Part shown: positions 22,138 through 28,468 of the stretch, piece by piece
Layout: every line of letters starts with the position of its first letter
Position numbering within the stretch: position 1 is the stretch's first letter
IMG/VR virus record: IMGVR_UViG_3300042465_001063
Location: 1-28,727 of that record
Length of the DNA stretch: 28,727 nucleotides
Origin: a virus
Strand: one strand, 5' to 3'
Position numbers and translations under genes: made by a program
Notes under the pieces: model-generated
What the model was told of the DNA's origin: nothing
The model's database searches: none
Seen by the model: only the letters and a program-made list of their open reading frames with translations

Positions 22138-24699
22138 TTAGTTCCCCGACGGTTTAGCAGTCGGTTTTGGTTGTTGAAAAGCACGTTCGGCATGGTTCAG
22201 TTTTTGCGCGTGAACCTGACCGCCGTGCGCCATTTTTTGTTGAGTCTGAGCTTGCTGCATGGCAGCTTGCTGTTGGCCTTGAGCTTGCGCTTGTTGCATG
22301 GCTTGTTGCTTAGCCGCCATTTCCATGGCATGCGCTTCTTGCATTTGGGAAATTTCCATTTGCATTCTTTGAGCCGCCATCATTGGGTCTTGCCCGGATT
22401 TCTGGGCGGACTCTTGAGCTTTGAGTCCCAGCTCCTCTGACCGAAGTTGAAGATCCCCTTTGACCTTCATCTTCTTGATTTCCATGTCCTGCTGCTTGAT
22501 CTGCAGCTCTGCTTGCTGCATCTGAATCATTGGGTCTTGCGCCTGCTGTTGGGCTTGCTGTTGTGCAACCTGACCTTTGCTCTGCGCCAGCACTTGCTGC
22601 GAGGCTTGAGCCACCAGACGCGACAACTGAACCTCAACATCCTCTGGCAAGTCTTCATCAGGCCTTGGCATTGGAACACCCAACTGCTCTTCAACCTTCT
22701 TGCGGTAGGCAAAGGCCAAGTGCTCGGAGATGTGAGCCATGATCTCGGCCTGCATCTTTTGGGCTTGGGGGTTCTGCCCAATCTGCGCAGCCATCAATGG
22801 GTCTTGCATCAAAGCAGAGTGAACTGCAATGTGTGCGTCATGGTCTTGGTAGATGAATGCCTTGGTTGGTTTTCCGTTCAAGAAAGCCATGTTCTCGCTG
22901 ACCGGATCGCGGGGCTTCATGTCGTCTTCAATCGGGACAAGCTTGTCTGCGTTCTTGATTCCCAGAACCTCAATCATCTGACGATGCAACTGCGGCAGGT
23001 CATAAATTTGAGGTGCTTGCGCGGACAACTGGATCACAGCTTGGTACTGCATGATCCGCTGAGCCATTGTCGAGCTGTTGGGATCGCTTACTGGGATAAC
23101 CTCGACCATGTCGTAGTCTTCCCGCTTCGCCATACGGTCGCCGCCATGGGGCTCGTACTCGTATTCACTCGGGGTGTTGTCCCGAATGATCTCTTTGAGC
23201 AGTTTGAATTCCTGCTTCATGGCGTAGTGGACACGCGCCTGCACTGCGCTCATGGTCTTGAGTTGACGTTCGAGCAAAGCCAGAGTTGTACCGACAGGAG
23301 AGTTGGCGCTCATATCGCTGATGTTCATGTCAGCGATAGAGCCAAGGCGACGACCTTCTTCTGTGATGCGGTCCAGCAACGCGGCCAGAACTTGTGAGGG
23401 TTCCTTATATGGCAGCGGCATGATGTTGTCGCGCACCGTGCCACCGGGCACATCTACATCTCGCCACTCACCCGGAGCGATTGGGGTGTCGTCTCCCTTG
23501 ATCCTCAAGCCGCGTGACTTCAAACCACCGGGCAGGTTGGACAGGGTTCCTGCGTCCACAAGTTGGCGGATCAGGGATGTACCTGCACGAGCATAGCCGC
23601 CGATCAGGTGGATGTAACCAAAGCCATACGCGCCGAATCCGGGCACGTAGTCATATTGAACAAAATGCTGGCGCTTGAGTTTCTTGGGGTCGTCCTTATT
23701 CCAGTTGCGGTAAACGGACAGAACTTTGTTGGTTCCCTTGTCGATGGTGACGATGTAAGGAAGAGCAATCTCGTCTTCGTCCTCATATCCGGGCATGTCG
23801 TAGTCCACTTGAATCTCAAGGAACTGATAACGCTCATCATCGGTAACGGAGTAGCCCTGCTCTTCGGCCTTCTTTTTCTCCACGTCGTTGTGGATCATGA
23901 CGGGCTCACCCAACTCCACATCACGGTAGAAGCCTGCGACCTGAAGCTTGCGAACATCGTTCTTGGTCTTGCGCATCACATGGGTCACTCGTTCTGCTGA
24001 ACGAGCGCCAGAGCAACCATAAGGGATAACGATATCTTCGGCGGGGCAAAAGATAGACACCTGACGGCCAAGGCTTGGATCGAAGTAAACCTTCTTGAAG
24101 GCAGAGCCTGCTAGACCTAAGTTGAACAGCATGCGCTCATGCTCTGGGCGGTACTCGGGCATTCCGTCAACCAACTGGAAGTTCATGTCGGCACGAACGC
24201 GCTCGGCGGCATCTTCCTTGAGTTTGTCGATTGCACCAATGATCTGCGTCTTGACCGGGCCTTGGGCGGGGAAGGTTTCGATAATGGTCTCTGACTGGAA
24301 CCTCACTGCGGCTTCAGTCAGGAGGGTAGAGAAAACCCCGCAGGCTCCAGTCCAAGGCTCGGTGCGTTCTTCATACTTCATGCCAAGAACCTCAAGGCCC
24401 CTGACATACATCTCTACCCAATCTTTACGGGAAGCAATGTCTGATTCAACCTCTCCAACCAAATCAGAGCCCAGCTTCTCGAGCTCGCCCTCATCCATGA
24501 ATTCAGCCAAGTTGGCATCAAACTCAGGCTCATCATCTTCTGGCATGAGGTCAATTGCCATGCCGTCAACGCCAACCATTACATCATCTGGGTTGTCGAT
24601 GATGATCTCAACTGCGGGGGTGTCATCTTGAATGATGTCCGAGAAATCAATCCCCTCGGGGGCTTGGGAGAGAGACGAAACCATGCTGCTCGTTGCCAT
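22138..24699 (-). CDS. Portal protein (853 aa)
   Basis: The ring-forming portal through which DNA enters and leaves the head. It is large, as in podovirus-like phages. Characteristic regions are the acidic N-terminus (ISFSD-type start, then SRKDWVEMYVRGLEVLGMKY), the TEPWTGACGVFSTLLTEAAV segment and the core PEHERMLFNLGLAGSAFKKV then FDPSLGRQVSIFCPAEDIVI. Near 430-540 comes EPSQVLAALLDRITEEGRRL. Residues beyond about 690 are strikingly Gln/Ala/Met-rich, which would form the helical barrel or a disordered tail. It lies just after terminase, with AAGGA before the ATG. Confidence 0.93.
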   Translation of the reverse strand: MATSSMVSSLSQAPEGIDFSDIIQDDTPAVEIIIDNPDDVMVGVDGMAIDLMPEDDEPEFDANLAEFMDEGELEKLGSDLVGEVESDIASRKDWVEMYVRGLEVLGMKYEERTEPWTGACGVFSTLLTEAAVRFQSETIIETFPAQGPVKTQIIGAIDKLKEDAAERVRADMNFQLVDGMPEYRPEHERMLFNLGLAGSAFKKVYFDPSLGRQVSIFCPAEDIVIPYGCSGARSAERVTHVMRKTKNDVRKLQVAGFYRDVELGEPVMIHNDVEKKKAEEQGYSVTDDERYQFLEIQVDYDMPGYEDEDEIALPYIVTIDKGTNKVLSVYRNWNKDDPKKLKRQHFVQYDYVPGFGAYGFGYIHLIGGYARAGTSLIRQLVDAGTLSNLPGGLKSRGLRIKGDDTPIAPGEWRDVDVPGGTVRDNIMPLPYKEPSQVLAALLDRITEEGRRLGSIADMNISDMSANSPVGTTLALLERQLKTMSAVQARVHYAMKQEFKLLKEIIRDNTPSEYEYEPHGGDRMAKREDYDMVEVIPVSDPNSSTMAQRIMQYQAVIQLSAQAPQIYDLPQLHRQMIEVLGIKNADKLVPIEDDMKPRDPVSENMAFLNGKPTKAFIYQDHDAHIAVHSALMQDPLMAAQIGQNPQAQKMQAEIMAHISEHLAFAYRKKVEEQLGVPMPRPDEDLPEDVEVQLSRLVAQASQQVLAQSKGQVAQQQAQQQAQDPMIQMQQAELQIKQQDMEIKKMKVKGDLQLRSEELGLKAQESAQKSGQDPMMAAQRMQMEISQMQEAHAMEMAAKQQAMQQAQAQGQQQAAMQQAQTQQKMAHGGQVHAQKLNHAERAFQQPKPTAKPSGN

Positions 24700-24707
24700 G
24701 TCGATCC

Positions 24708-26201
24708 TTAATAGAAGGCGGCTTTGCGCCGGAAATAACGCTGTTCTTCGGGTTCATCAGATTCAATCTGAATGAATCCACCCCTTCTAAATCGAAGCAA
24801 GGCTTGGCTTGATGAGTCCACAAGGTCGTCGTGCTCCCCATTTGGGAACGCAGCCAACTCTTCCATCAACTCATCTGCCCATCGGGTTTCAGGGCACCAA
24901 ACAACTCCGGAGGCAAAGAGGTCTGAGATTGCGTTTACACGCGCAATCTTATCGCTTCCTTTACCCGGTGTGTACTCCTCAAGCAAGATTCCTGTCTGCC
25001 GGAGCTCATAGATCAAAGGAGCGCCTGCCGCCTTCTTTTCCACAATCAAGGTATCAGGCTCCCATTCCTTGTACATCTCGAAAGCTTTTTGTTTGAGTTC
25101 AGGAAACTCCATGCGCTGTTTAAACGCATCAAGGCAAATGATGTTGGTTTTTAAATTTCCCTTGTCATCGGGGTGGTCAAAGACTCCCCAAGTCGTGCAA
25201 GCTGAATAATCTGCCCTGTTGGACTTTTCAAAGGCTGTATCCCAGCTTTGAATGATGTAATCGCACTGCGGGGCGGTATCAGACTGCCAAATCCGCCAAT
25301 GCTCGCGCTTAATGATCGCGCCTTCTTCGGATGTGGGGTTCTGTTGGTACTGAGCTTCCCATTTAGCGACAGGAATTTCCGCCTTGATGGCTTCAAGTTC
25401 TGTTTTCTTCCAAAATCCGGGCCATAAAGGGGTGCCAGAGGGCAAAATCGCGGGAAATTCAATCACTTCCCAGTTGTCTACGCCGTCTTTTGAGGCATTT
25501 TTAAGAATCTGCCCAGTCAAATCTCTCTTTGACCAGCGCGTCATCACAATAATGATAGCTCCCCCGGGCTGTAAACGCTGACGAGGGCCAGATGTGTACC
25601 ACTCATACACGTTATCAAAGACTGCAGGGTTGCCTTGCTTGGCTTCTTGCTCCGAATGCGGGTCATCAATGATTAACAGGTCCGCACCCTTACCGGTAAC
25701 CGCTCCTCCAACACCAATAGCGAAGTAGTCGCCTCCGGCTCCTGTGTTCCAGCGCCCTGCGGCCTTTGAATCAGAGGACAGTTTGGTGTCAAACACCCGA
25801 GAGAACGCCTCAGAGGAGACCAAGTTCCTCACCTTACGGCCAAAACCTACGGCAAGCTCTGCGGTGTGAGCAGTCTGGATGATCTTCTTCTCAGGGAATC
25901 TGCCCAGAAACCAAGCAGGGAGCAGATAGGAGGCAAACTCAGACTTGGTGTGCCGGGGAGGCATGTTGATGATGAGCCTCTTCAGCTCTCCCTTGGCTAC
26001 GCGCTCAAAAGCGCTTGCCATGATCTGGTGGTGCTTGCCGGAAATAAACCCGGGCCACATGTGGGAGGCAAAGTAGATGAAGGACTCCTTGCATTTCTCC
26101 ACTCTGTCGTATTCCAGCAACATCATGATCTTGGCACGCTCACCCTCCTCCACAAGAGGAATCAAAGCCCGGTAGTCCTCTACCTCCTTACGGCTCATCA
26201 T
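24708..26201 (-). CDS. terL: Terminase large subunit (497 aa)
   Basis: The motor and nuclease that packages DNA. The ATPase part carries the Walker A-like MPPRHTKSEF (80-89), Walker B LLIIDDPHSE (175-184) and the coupling motif VMTRW (219-223). The nuclease part has SWDTAFEKSN (319-328), VEKKAAGAPL (387-396) and EHDDLVDSSS (456-465), the acidic residues expected for a metal-dependent RNase H-like nuclease. All motifs are intact and length is normal. The ATG at 26201 overlaps the stop of the regulator gene in ATGA. Packaging type (headful or cos) cannot be told from the sequence. Confidence 0.96.
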   Translation of the reverse strand: MMSRKEVEDYRALIPLVEEGERAKIMMLLEYDRVEKCKESFIYFASHMWPGFISGKHHQIMASAFERVAKGELKRLIINMPPRHTKSEFASYLLPAWFLGRFPEKKIIQTAHTAELAVGFGRKVRNLVSSEAFSRVFDTKLSSDSKAAGRWNTGAGGDYFAIGVGGAVTGKGADLLIIDDPHSEQEAKQGNPAVFDNVYEWYTSGPRQRLQPGGAIIIVMTRWSKRDLTGQILKNASKDGVDNWEVIEFPAILPSGTPLWPGFWKKTELEAIKAEIPVAKWEAQYQQNPTSEEGAIIKREHWRIWQSDTAPQCDYIIQSWDTAFEKSNRADYSACTTWGVFDHPDDKGNLKTNIICLDAFKQRMEFPELKQKAFEMYKEWEPDTLIVEKKAAGAPLIYELRQTGILLEEYTPGKGSDKIARVNAISDLFASGVVWCPETRWADELMEELAAFPNGEHDDLVDSSSQALLRFRRGGFIQIESDEPEEQRYFRRKAAFY

Positions 26202-26428
26202 AGCGAAGCGACTTCCCGGACACTCTTGTCAATAACCCGGATGGAGTTGAACTGATAGGGCTTTACCGCAACCAATCCCTCATCCTTCAATTTATGGATG
26301 ATCCGATGAATGTTGGACTTGCTCTTCATGCTGAGTCCACGCGCAATAACGGAATACGACGGGGCCACACCATGGATCTTGATGTAAGCCTTGATGAAGT
26401 CCAAAACCAGTTTGTGTTTCTCCGGCAT
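26198..26428 (-). CDS. LexA-like winged-helix DNA-binding protein (76 aa)
   Basis: A protein made only of a LexA-type winged-helix domain. The pattern HKLVLDFIKAYIKIHGVAPS, YSVIARGLSMKSKSNIHRII and KLKDEGLVAVKPYQFNSIRV lines up with the N-terminal domain of LexA: helix 1, the turn, the recognition helix with SxxNIHRxI, and a beta wing. There is no S24 peptidase domain, so it cannot autocleave like LexA. The ATG at 26428 has GAGG 6-9 nt upstream; an upstream in-frame extension is unlikely. Two copies of GTTTAAAC lie 13 and 30 bp upstream of the start codon, candidate operator sites. ATGA overlap couples it to the large terminase. It probably regulates phage genes. Confidence 0.85.
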   Translation of the reverse strand: MPEKHKLVLDFIKAYIKIHGVAPSYSVIARGLSMKSKSNIHRIIHKLKDEGLVAVKPYQFNSIRVIDKSVREVASL

Positions 26429-26440
26429 AACCGCCTCACA

Positions 26441-26465
26441 GTTTAAACATGCGTGGAGTTTAAAC
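26441..26465. promoter_or_regulatory. Pair of GTTTAAAC palindromes upstream of the regulator
   Basis: GTTTAAAC lies at 26441-26448 and again at 26458-26465, 17 bp apart from first base to first base. They sit in the leader of the LexA-like regulator gene. The same octamer family recurs elsewhere in the window. An autoregulatory operator is the natural guess; the sequence shows only the sites and their spacing. Confidence 0.5.
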
Positions 26466-26509
26466 GCAAAAACGAACGTTCGCAAGAACCTTCTGAAAAA
26501 TATATATAC

Positions 26510-26640
26510 CCCCGGGGGGGTGGGGAATTGCGGATGAAGGGGGGGTGTTCTGGGGAATGTGATGGGATGTGTGGATTACAGCGTAAGCGGGAGCGGGGCC
26601 GTCGCAACGCATTTGGGGTGGTGGGGGATGGGTGGGGTCG
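26510..26640. other. G-run tract on + strand, C-rich RNA on - strand
   Basis: The gap between the terminase small subunit and the regulator (26429-26698) holds no gene. Its core is a dense set of G runs on the plus strand, including two of seven (26514-26520 and 26539-26545) and several of four or five up to about 26637. The leftward transcript is therefore long, C-rich and G-poor, as expected of a Rho loading site; the plus strand could fold into G-quadruplexes. A 10-bp palindrome, CCCCCGGGGG, starts the tract. GTTTACAC occurs at 26652-26659. No clear -10/-35 pair is seen. Confidence 0.5.
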
Positions 26641-26698
26641 CCGTCCCAGCCGTTTACACGCACCGCCTGCCGCCTGATGACCGTTGCCCTCCCTGCGT

Positions 26699-27337
26699 TT
26701 ACACAGCCTTGGCTCTCAGTGGCTTCACGTTGTCCAGTAGCTTGAGGTGACCTGAGAGTTCCCTGCGCAACTGCTCTGCACTGACCTTCTCGATGACCTC
26801 TGCACCCTGTGGTTGGAACATCCCAGCGGCTCTGCCCATGAGTTCCAGTGCTTTCAACCGGGAGCCTTCTTGCTTGCCTCCTTTGCTGAGTGCCAACAGT
26901 TCCTTGAGTACATACCGTTTGGTTGCCGCTGTGTCTTCCGCCAACACCTCCACTGTCTCCCCCCATGCTTCCTGTAGGGTGCTTTGTATCCTTGGATCTC
27001 TACTCAGTCTGTATGCACTGCTGGTGATCACCTGATCATTCCCCTTGGCGTTTGGGTATGCATCTCTGTAGGCTTGTCTCATGGTCTTCCCAATGATCAT
27101 GCCCTTCGTGAATTCCATCTGAGGTGCTGTCAGTGGCTTTGGTCTGGTGTATGCATCTACTCCCTTTGGTCTTCCGTCTGCTCTCATTGGCGGAGGGCTT
27201 GCGTGAGCGGCTAACCGTTCCGCTTCGCTCAGTTCTGCCTCATCCTCCCAGCCTTCGACCCCTTCCATGTCCACGGCCTCCAGTGCCGCCATCAGTTCGT
27301 CTTTGCTTGCCCGTCCCGGCATCCTTGTCTCATCCAT
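26699..27337 (-). CDS. terS: Terminase small subunit (212 aa)
   Basis: Recognises phage DNA and starts packaging with the large subunit. The N-terminal 60 residues are acidic (MEGVEGWEDEAELSEAERLA). Residues about 68-125 form the DNA-binding helix-turn-helix: LTAPQMEFTKGMIIGKTMRQ, AYRDAYPNAKGNDQVITSSA, YRLSRDPRIQSTLQEAWGET. A helical oligomerisation part follows (TAATKRYVLKELLALSKGGK, ALELMGRAAGMFQPQ) and a C-terminal tail that may contact the large subunit. GGGGA lies 7-8 nt before the ATG. This is the first gene of the leftward block. Its stop codon overlaps a GTTTACAC site (26697-26704). Confidence 0.88.
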   Translation of the reverse strand: MDETRMPGRASKDELMAALEAVDMEGVEGWEDEAELSEAERLAAHASPPPMRADGRPKGVDAYTRPKPLTAPQMEFTKGMIIGKTMRQAYRDAYPNAKGNDQVITSSAYRLSRDPRIQSTLQEAWGETVEVLAEDTAATKRYVLKELLALSKGGKQEGSRLKALELMGRAAGMFQPQGAEVIEKVSAEQLRRELSGHLKLLDNVKPLRAKAV

Positions 27338-27391
27338 CGCAGTTCCCCTGTAGTTTCATCCAGCCTGTGTGTTTACACAGCACCGTTCTCA

Positions 27392-27429
27392 TTATCCACA
27401 GCCTGTGCATAACGTCAAGGTTATCCACA
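27392..27429. other. Cluster of three DnaA-box matches
   Basis: TTATCCACA, the strong DnaA box, occurs at 27392-27400 and again at 27421-27429. Between them TGTGCATAA (27404-27412) is the reverse of TTATGCACA, which fits the consensus TTATnCACA. Three boxes in 38 bp of non-coding DNA suggest a site where host DnaA binds, for instance a phage replication origin or a DnaA-responsive control site. No classical AT-rich 13-mer repeat is visible right beside it. Confidence 0.55.
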
Positions 27430-27603
27430 GCCCCGGGATAACTCATCAGTACAGAAAAAACACCGTCCGTCCACCGTTTGATCGACCAGTAGCTTATAGA
27501 AACTACAACTCATCCTTGCCCAAAACACGTTATGTGTACTTGCTTGCTACTTGAATGCCTGAAAGTAAGCGTGAACCTAGTAGAAACCCTATGCCTCTAG
27601 AAT

Positions 27604-27680
27604 CGATTTAAACACCCCTTAAAGCGATTTTGACCCCTTGCCGCCACTACCCCACCAGACTTTGATTTGACCCCCCTTGC
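27604..27680 (+). repeat. Three iteron-like imperfect repeats
   Basis: Direct imperfect copies with the core [CT]GATTT-n-ACmCCC-CTT: CGATTTAAACACCCCTT (27604-27620), CGATTTTGACCCCTT (27625-27639) and TGATTTGACCCCCCTTGC (27663-27680). The first two are 21 bp apart, two helical turns; the third is 38 bp on. Such spaced copies near DnaA boxes resemble initiator or repressor binding sites. Copy divergence makes this tentative. Confidence 0.4.
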
Positions 27681-27721
27681 TGGCCTTCCTAGTCAATATC
27701 AGTACTTGCTTATCCTTAACG

Positions 27722-27749
27722 AAAGTACTCAGTTTCATGTGAGTACTTT
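27722..27749. promoter_or_regulatory. 10-bp perfect inverted repeat
   Basis: AAAGTACTCA and TGAGTACTTT are perfect inverse copies separated by 8 bp (GTTTCATG). Four of the ten pairs are G-C or C-G in AT-rich DNA, with a short T run just to the right on the plus strand. It may be a two-fold operator for a dimeric regulator or, for plus-strand transcripts, a weak terminator. GTACTT is also found in two nearby direct repeats. Confidence 0.4.
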
Positions 27750-27882
27750 TTAGTCCAACTCACCAGAATGCTCCCGACATATATAGATACACATCATCTG
27801 GCAGTCACCCTGTAGACCCCCTCACCATTAGCACCCAGCACCTCATCATCTGGAGTACCCACACGGTTTACTCAGGTATTGT

Positions 27883-27911
27883 TTGACAGGTGTTTACACA
27901 CTAGTGATATC
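27883..27911 (+). promoter_or_regulatory. Candidate rightward promoter
   Basis: A perfect TTGACA (27883-27888) is followed after 17 bp by GATATC (27906-27911), a fair -10; TATCAT two bases further is an alternative at 19 bp. The spacer contains GTTTACAC (27892-27899), so a protein binding that octamer would compete with RNA polymerase. Transcription would read the structured leader and the two rightward genes. The -10 match is imperfect. Confidence 0.5.
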
Positions 27912-27961
27912 ATTCGTCCATGCACTAGCAATGGTGCGGTGAACGGCCCACAATAAGGTCG

Positions 27962-28018
27962 GTCTGAGGCGAAACCCAAGGGAAGCTTGGGAGCAAGTCA
28001 GACAGGGTTCAGCCCTGT
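27962..28018 (+). ncRNA. Structured 5' leader RNA of the rightward genes
   Basis: A perfect outer stem GTCTGA (27962-27967) with TCAGAC (27998-28003) encloses a hairpin CCCAAG-GGAAG-CTTGGG (27975-27991). Immediately after it comes CAGGG-TTCAG-CCCTG (28003-28017), which could stack on the outer stem. It lies about 50 nt downstream of the candidate promoter and about 105 nt upstream of the first gene. It could be an attenuator, antitermination or protein-binding RNA. It matches no tRNA or riboswitch class that I know. Confidence 0.45.
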
Positions 28019-28068
28019 AGCAGTCCACTGTGACGCTAGATAAAACATCCCATATGTGATGCCAATGT

Positions 28069-28101
28069 GATGCCCATGCTGTGGGCATTGCAGTGCCATC
28101 C
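28069..28101 (+). repeat. Leader hairpin element, copy 1
   Basis: GATGCCCA followed by a 5-nt loop and TGGGCAT forms a 7-bp stem (28070-28076 with 28082-28088). It is followed by TGCAGTGCCATCC. The same arrangement and almost the same sequence recur at 28415-28444 ahead of the next gene, at the same distance from the start codon (about 35 nt). It lies between the structured leader and the SD GGAGAG of the gene at 28124. A 10-nt direct repeat, ATGTGATGCC, overlaps its left side (28054-28063, 28065-28074). Confidence 0.6.
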
Positions 28102-28123
28102 CGCACATTACTGGAGAGACACC

Positions 28124-28405
28124 ATGCAAATCACCCTGACCCACGTTCAAGCCCACTGCCTTGCCATGCTCAAGGCCGCCCAGCGCAACTTCAACAAGAA
28201 CCCCAACAGCACCCACTTTGAAGTGCTGACCCATGCCATGTTGACCCACCAGCAAGCCCAGCACATCACCCGTGTTCTCCGTACAAAGGACGACATCAAC
28301 TTGATGCTTGCGCAACTGTCCGCCCTGCCGCTGGGCGACTGGCCCGACCTGATCGTTGAACGTGCCACTGGCTTGACCATCCGTGCCGTACTGACCGCCG
28401 CCTGA
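28124..28405 (+). CDS. Small rightward phage protein (93 aa)
   Basis: Starts MQITLTHVQAHCLAMLKAAQ, then NFNKNPNSTHFEVLTHAMLT, HQQAQHITRVLRTKDDINLM and LAQLSALPLGDWPDLIVERA. Mainly helical, His/Gln/Leu-rich, no catalytic motif that I recognise. The ATG at 28124 has GGAGAG 4-5 nt upstream; an upstream in-frame ATG at 28067 lies inside the leader hairpin and is rejected. It is the first gene of the rightward block and probably early. Codon use is richer in C-ending codons than in the late genes. No homologue can be named. Confidence 0.7.
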   Translation: MQITLTHVQAHCLAMLKAAQRNFNKNPNSTHFEVLTHAMLTHQQAQHITRVLRTKDDINLMLAQLSALPLGDWPDLIVERATGLTIRAVLTAA

Positions 28406-28414
28406 TTTCAGCCT

Positions 28415-28444
28415 GATGCCCTGCGGGGCATTGGAGTGCAATCC
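28415..28444 (+). repeat. Leader hairpin element, copy 2
   Basis: ATGCCC (28416-28421), a 4-nt loop and GGGCAT (28426-28431) form a 6-bp stem, followed by TGGAGTGCAATCC. It matches copy 1 except for a shorter loop and three substitutions in the 3' part. There is no U run, so it is not a plain terminator. It lies 37 nt before the ATG at 28469, and a GTTTAAAC (28445-28452) follows directly. Confidence 0.6.
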
Positions 28445-28468
28445 GTTTAAACACCTGAAAGGAACCTC

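Larger units (their letters stand above)
27338..28123. other. Divergent intergenic control region
   Basis: 786 bp without a credible gene, between the leftward packaging genes and the rightward genes. From left to right it holds a GTTTACAC site (27371-27378), three DnaA-box matches, a T/A-rich stretch, iteron-like repeats, an inverted repeat, an AT-rich tract (about 27778-27792), a candidate rightward promoter containing a second GTTTACAC, and a structured leader. The two GTACTTGCTT repeats (27536-27545 and 27702-27711) are also notable. Small frames inside it have no ribosome site and cross the repeats, so I do not call them. Confidence 0.6.

Noticed and set aside
22447-23397. 316-codon + strand frame opposite the portal gene
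   Set aside because: His/Leu-rich composition typical of antisense reading; the portal frame is intact and recognisable.
26453-26677. Short + strand frame in the G-run tract
   Set aside because: Gly/Arg composition comes from the G runs; no ribosome site.
27493-27523. Possible leftward promoter (TATAAG with TTGGGC)
   Set aside because: The -35 is poor and the spacing is 19 bp; nothing distinguishes it from background, so the true late promoter remains unlocated.
27369-27554. Short + strand frame across the DnaA boxes
   Set aside because: No ribosome site, unusual composition, and it overlaps regulatory repeats.
27962-27975. Hammerhead-like CTGA...GAAAC core
   Set aside because: The catalytic stem II between the two parts is missing, so the match is only to short common strings.
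28003-28018. tRNA T-arm-like hairpin (CAGGG-TTCAG-CCCTG)
   Set aside because: Loop is 5 nt, not 7, and no acceptor, D or anticodon arm can be drawn around it.
28416-28431. Intrinsic terminator after the 93-aa gene
   Set aside because: The hairpin has no following U run and matches the leader element upstream of the previous gene, so it is treated as a repeated regulatory element.
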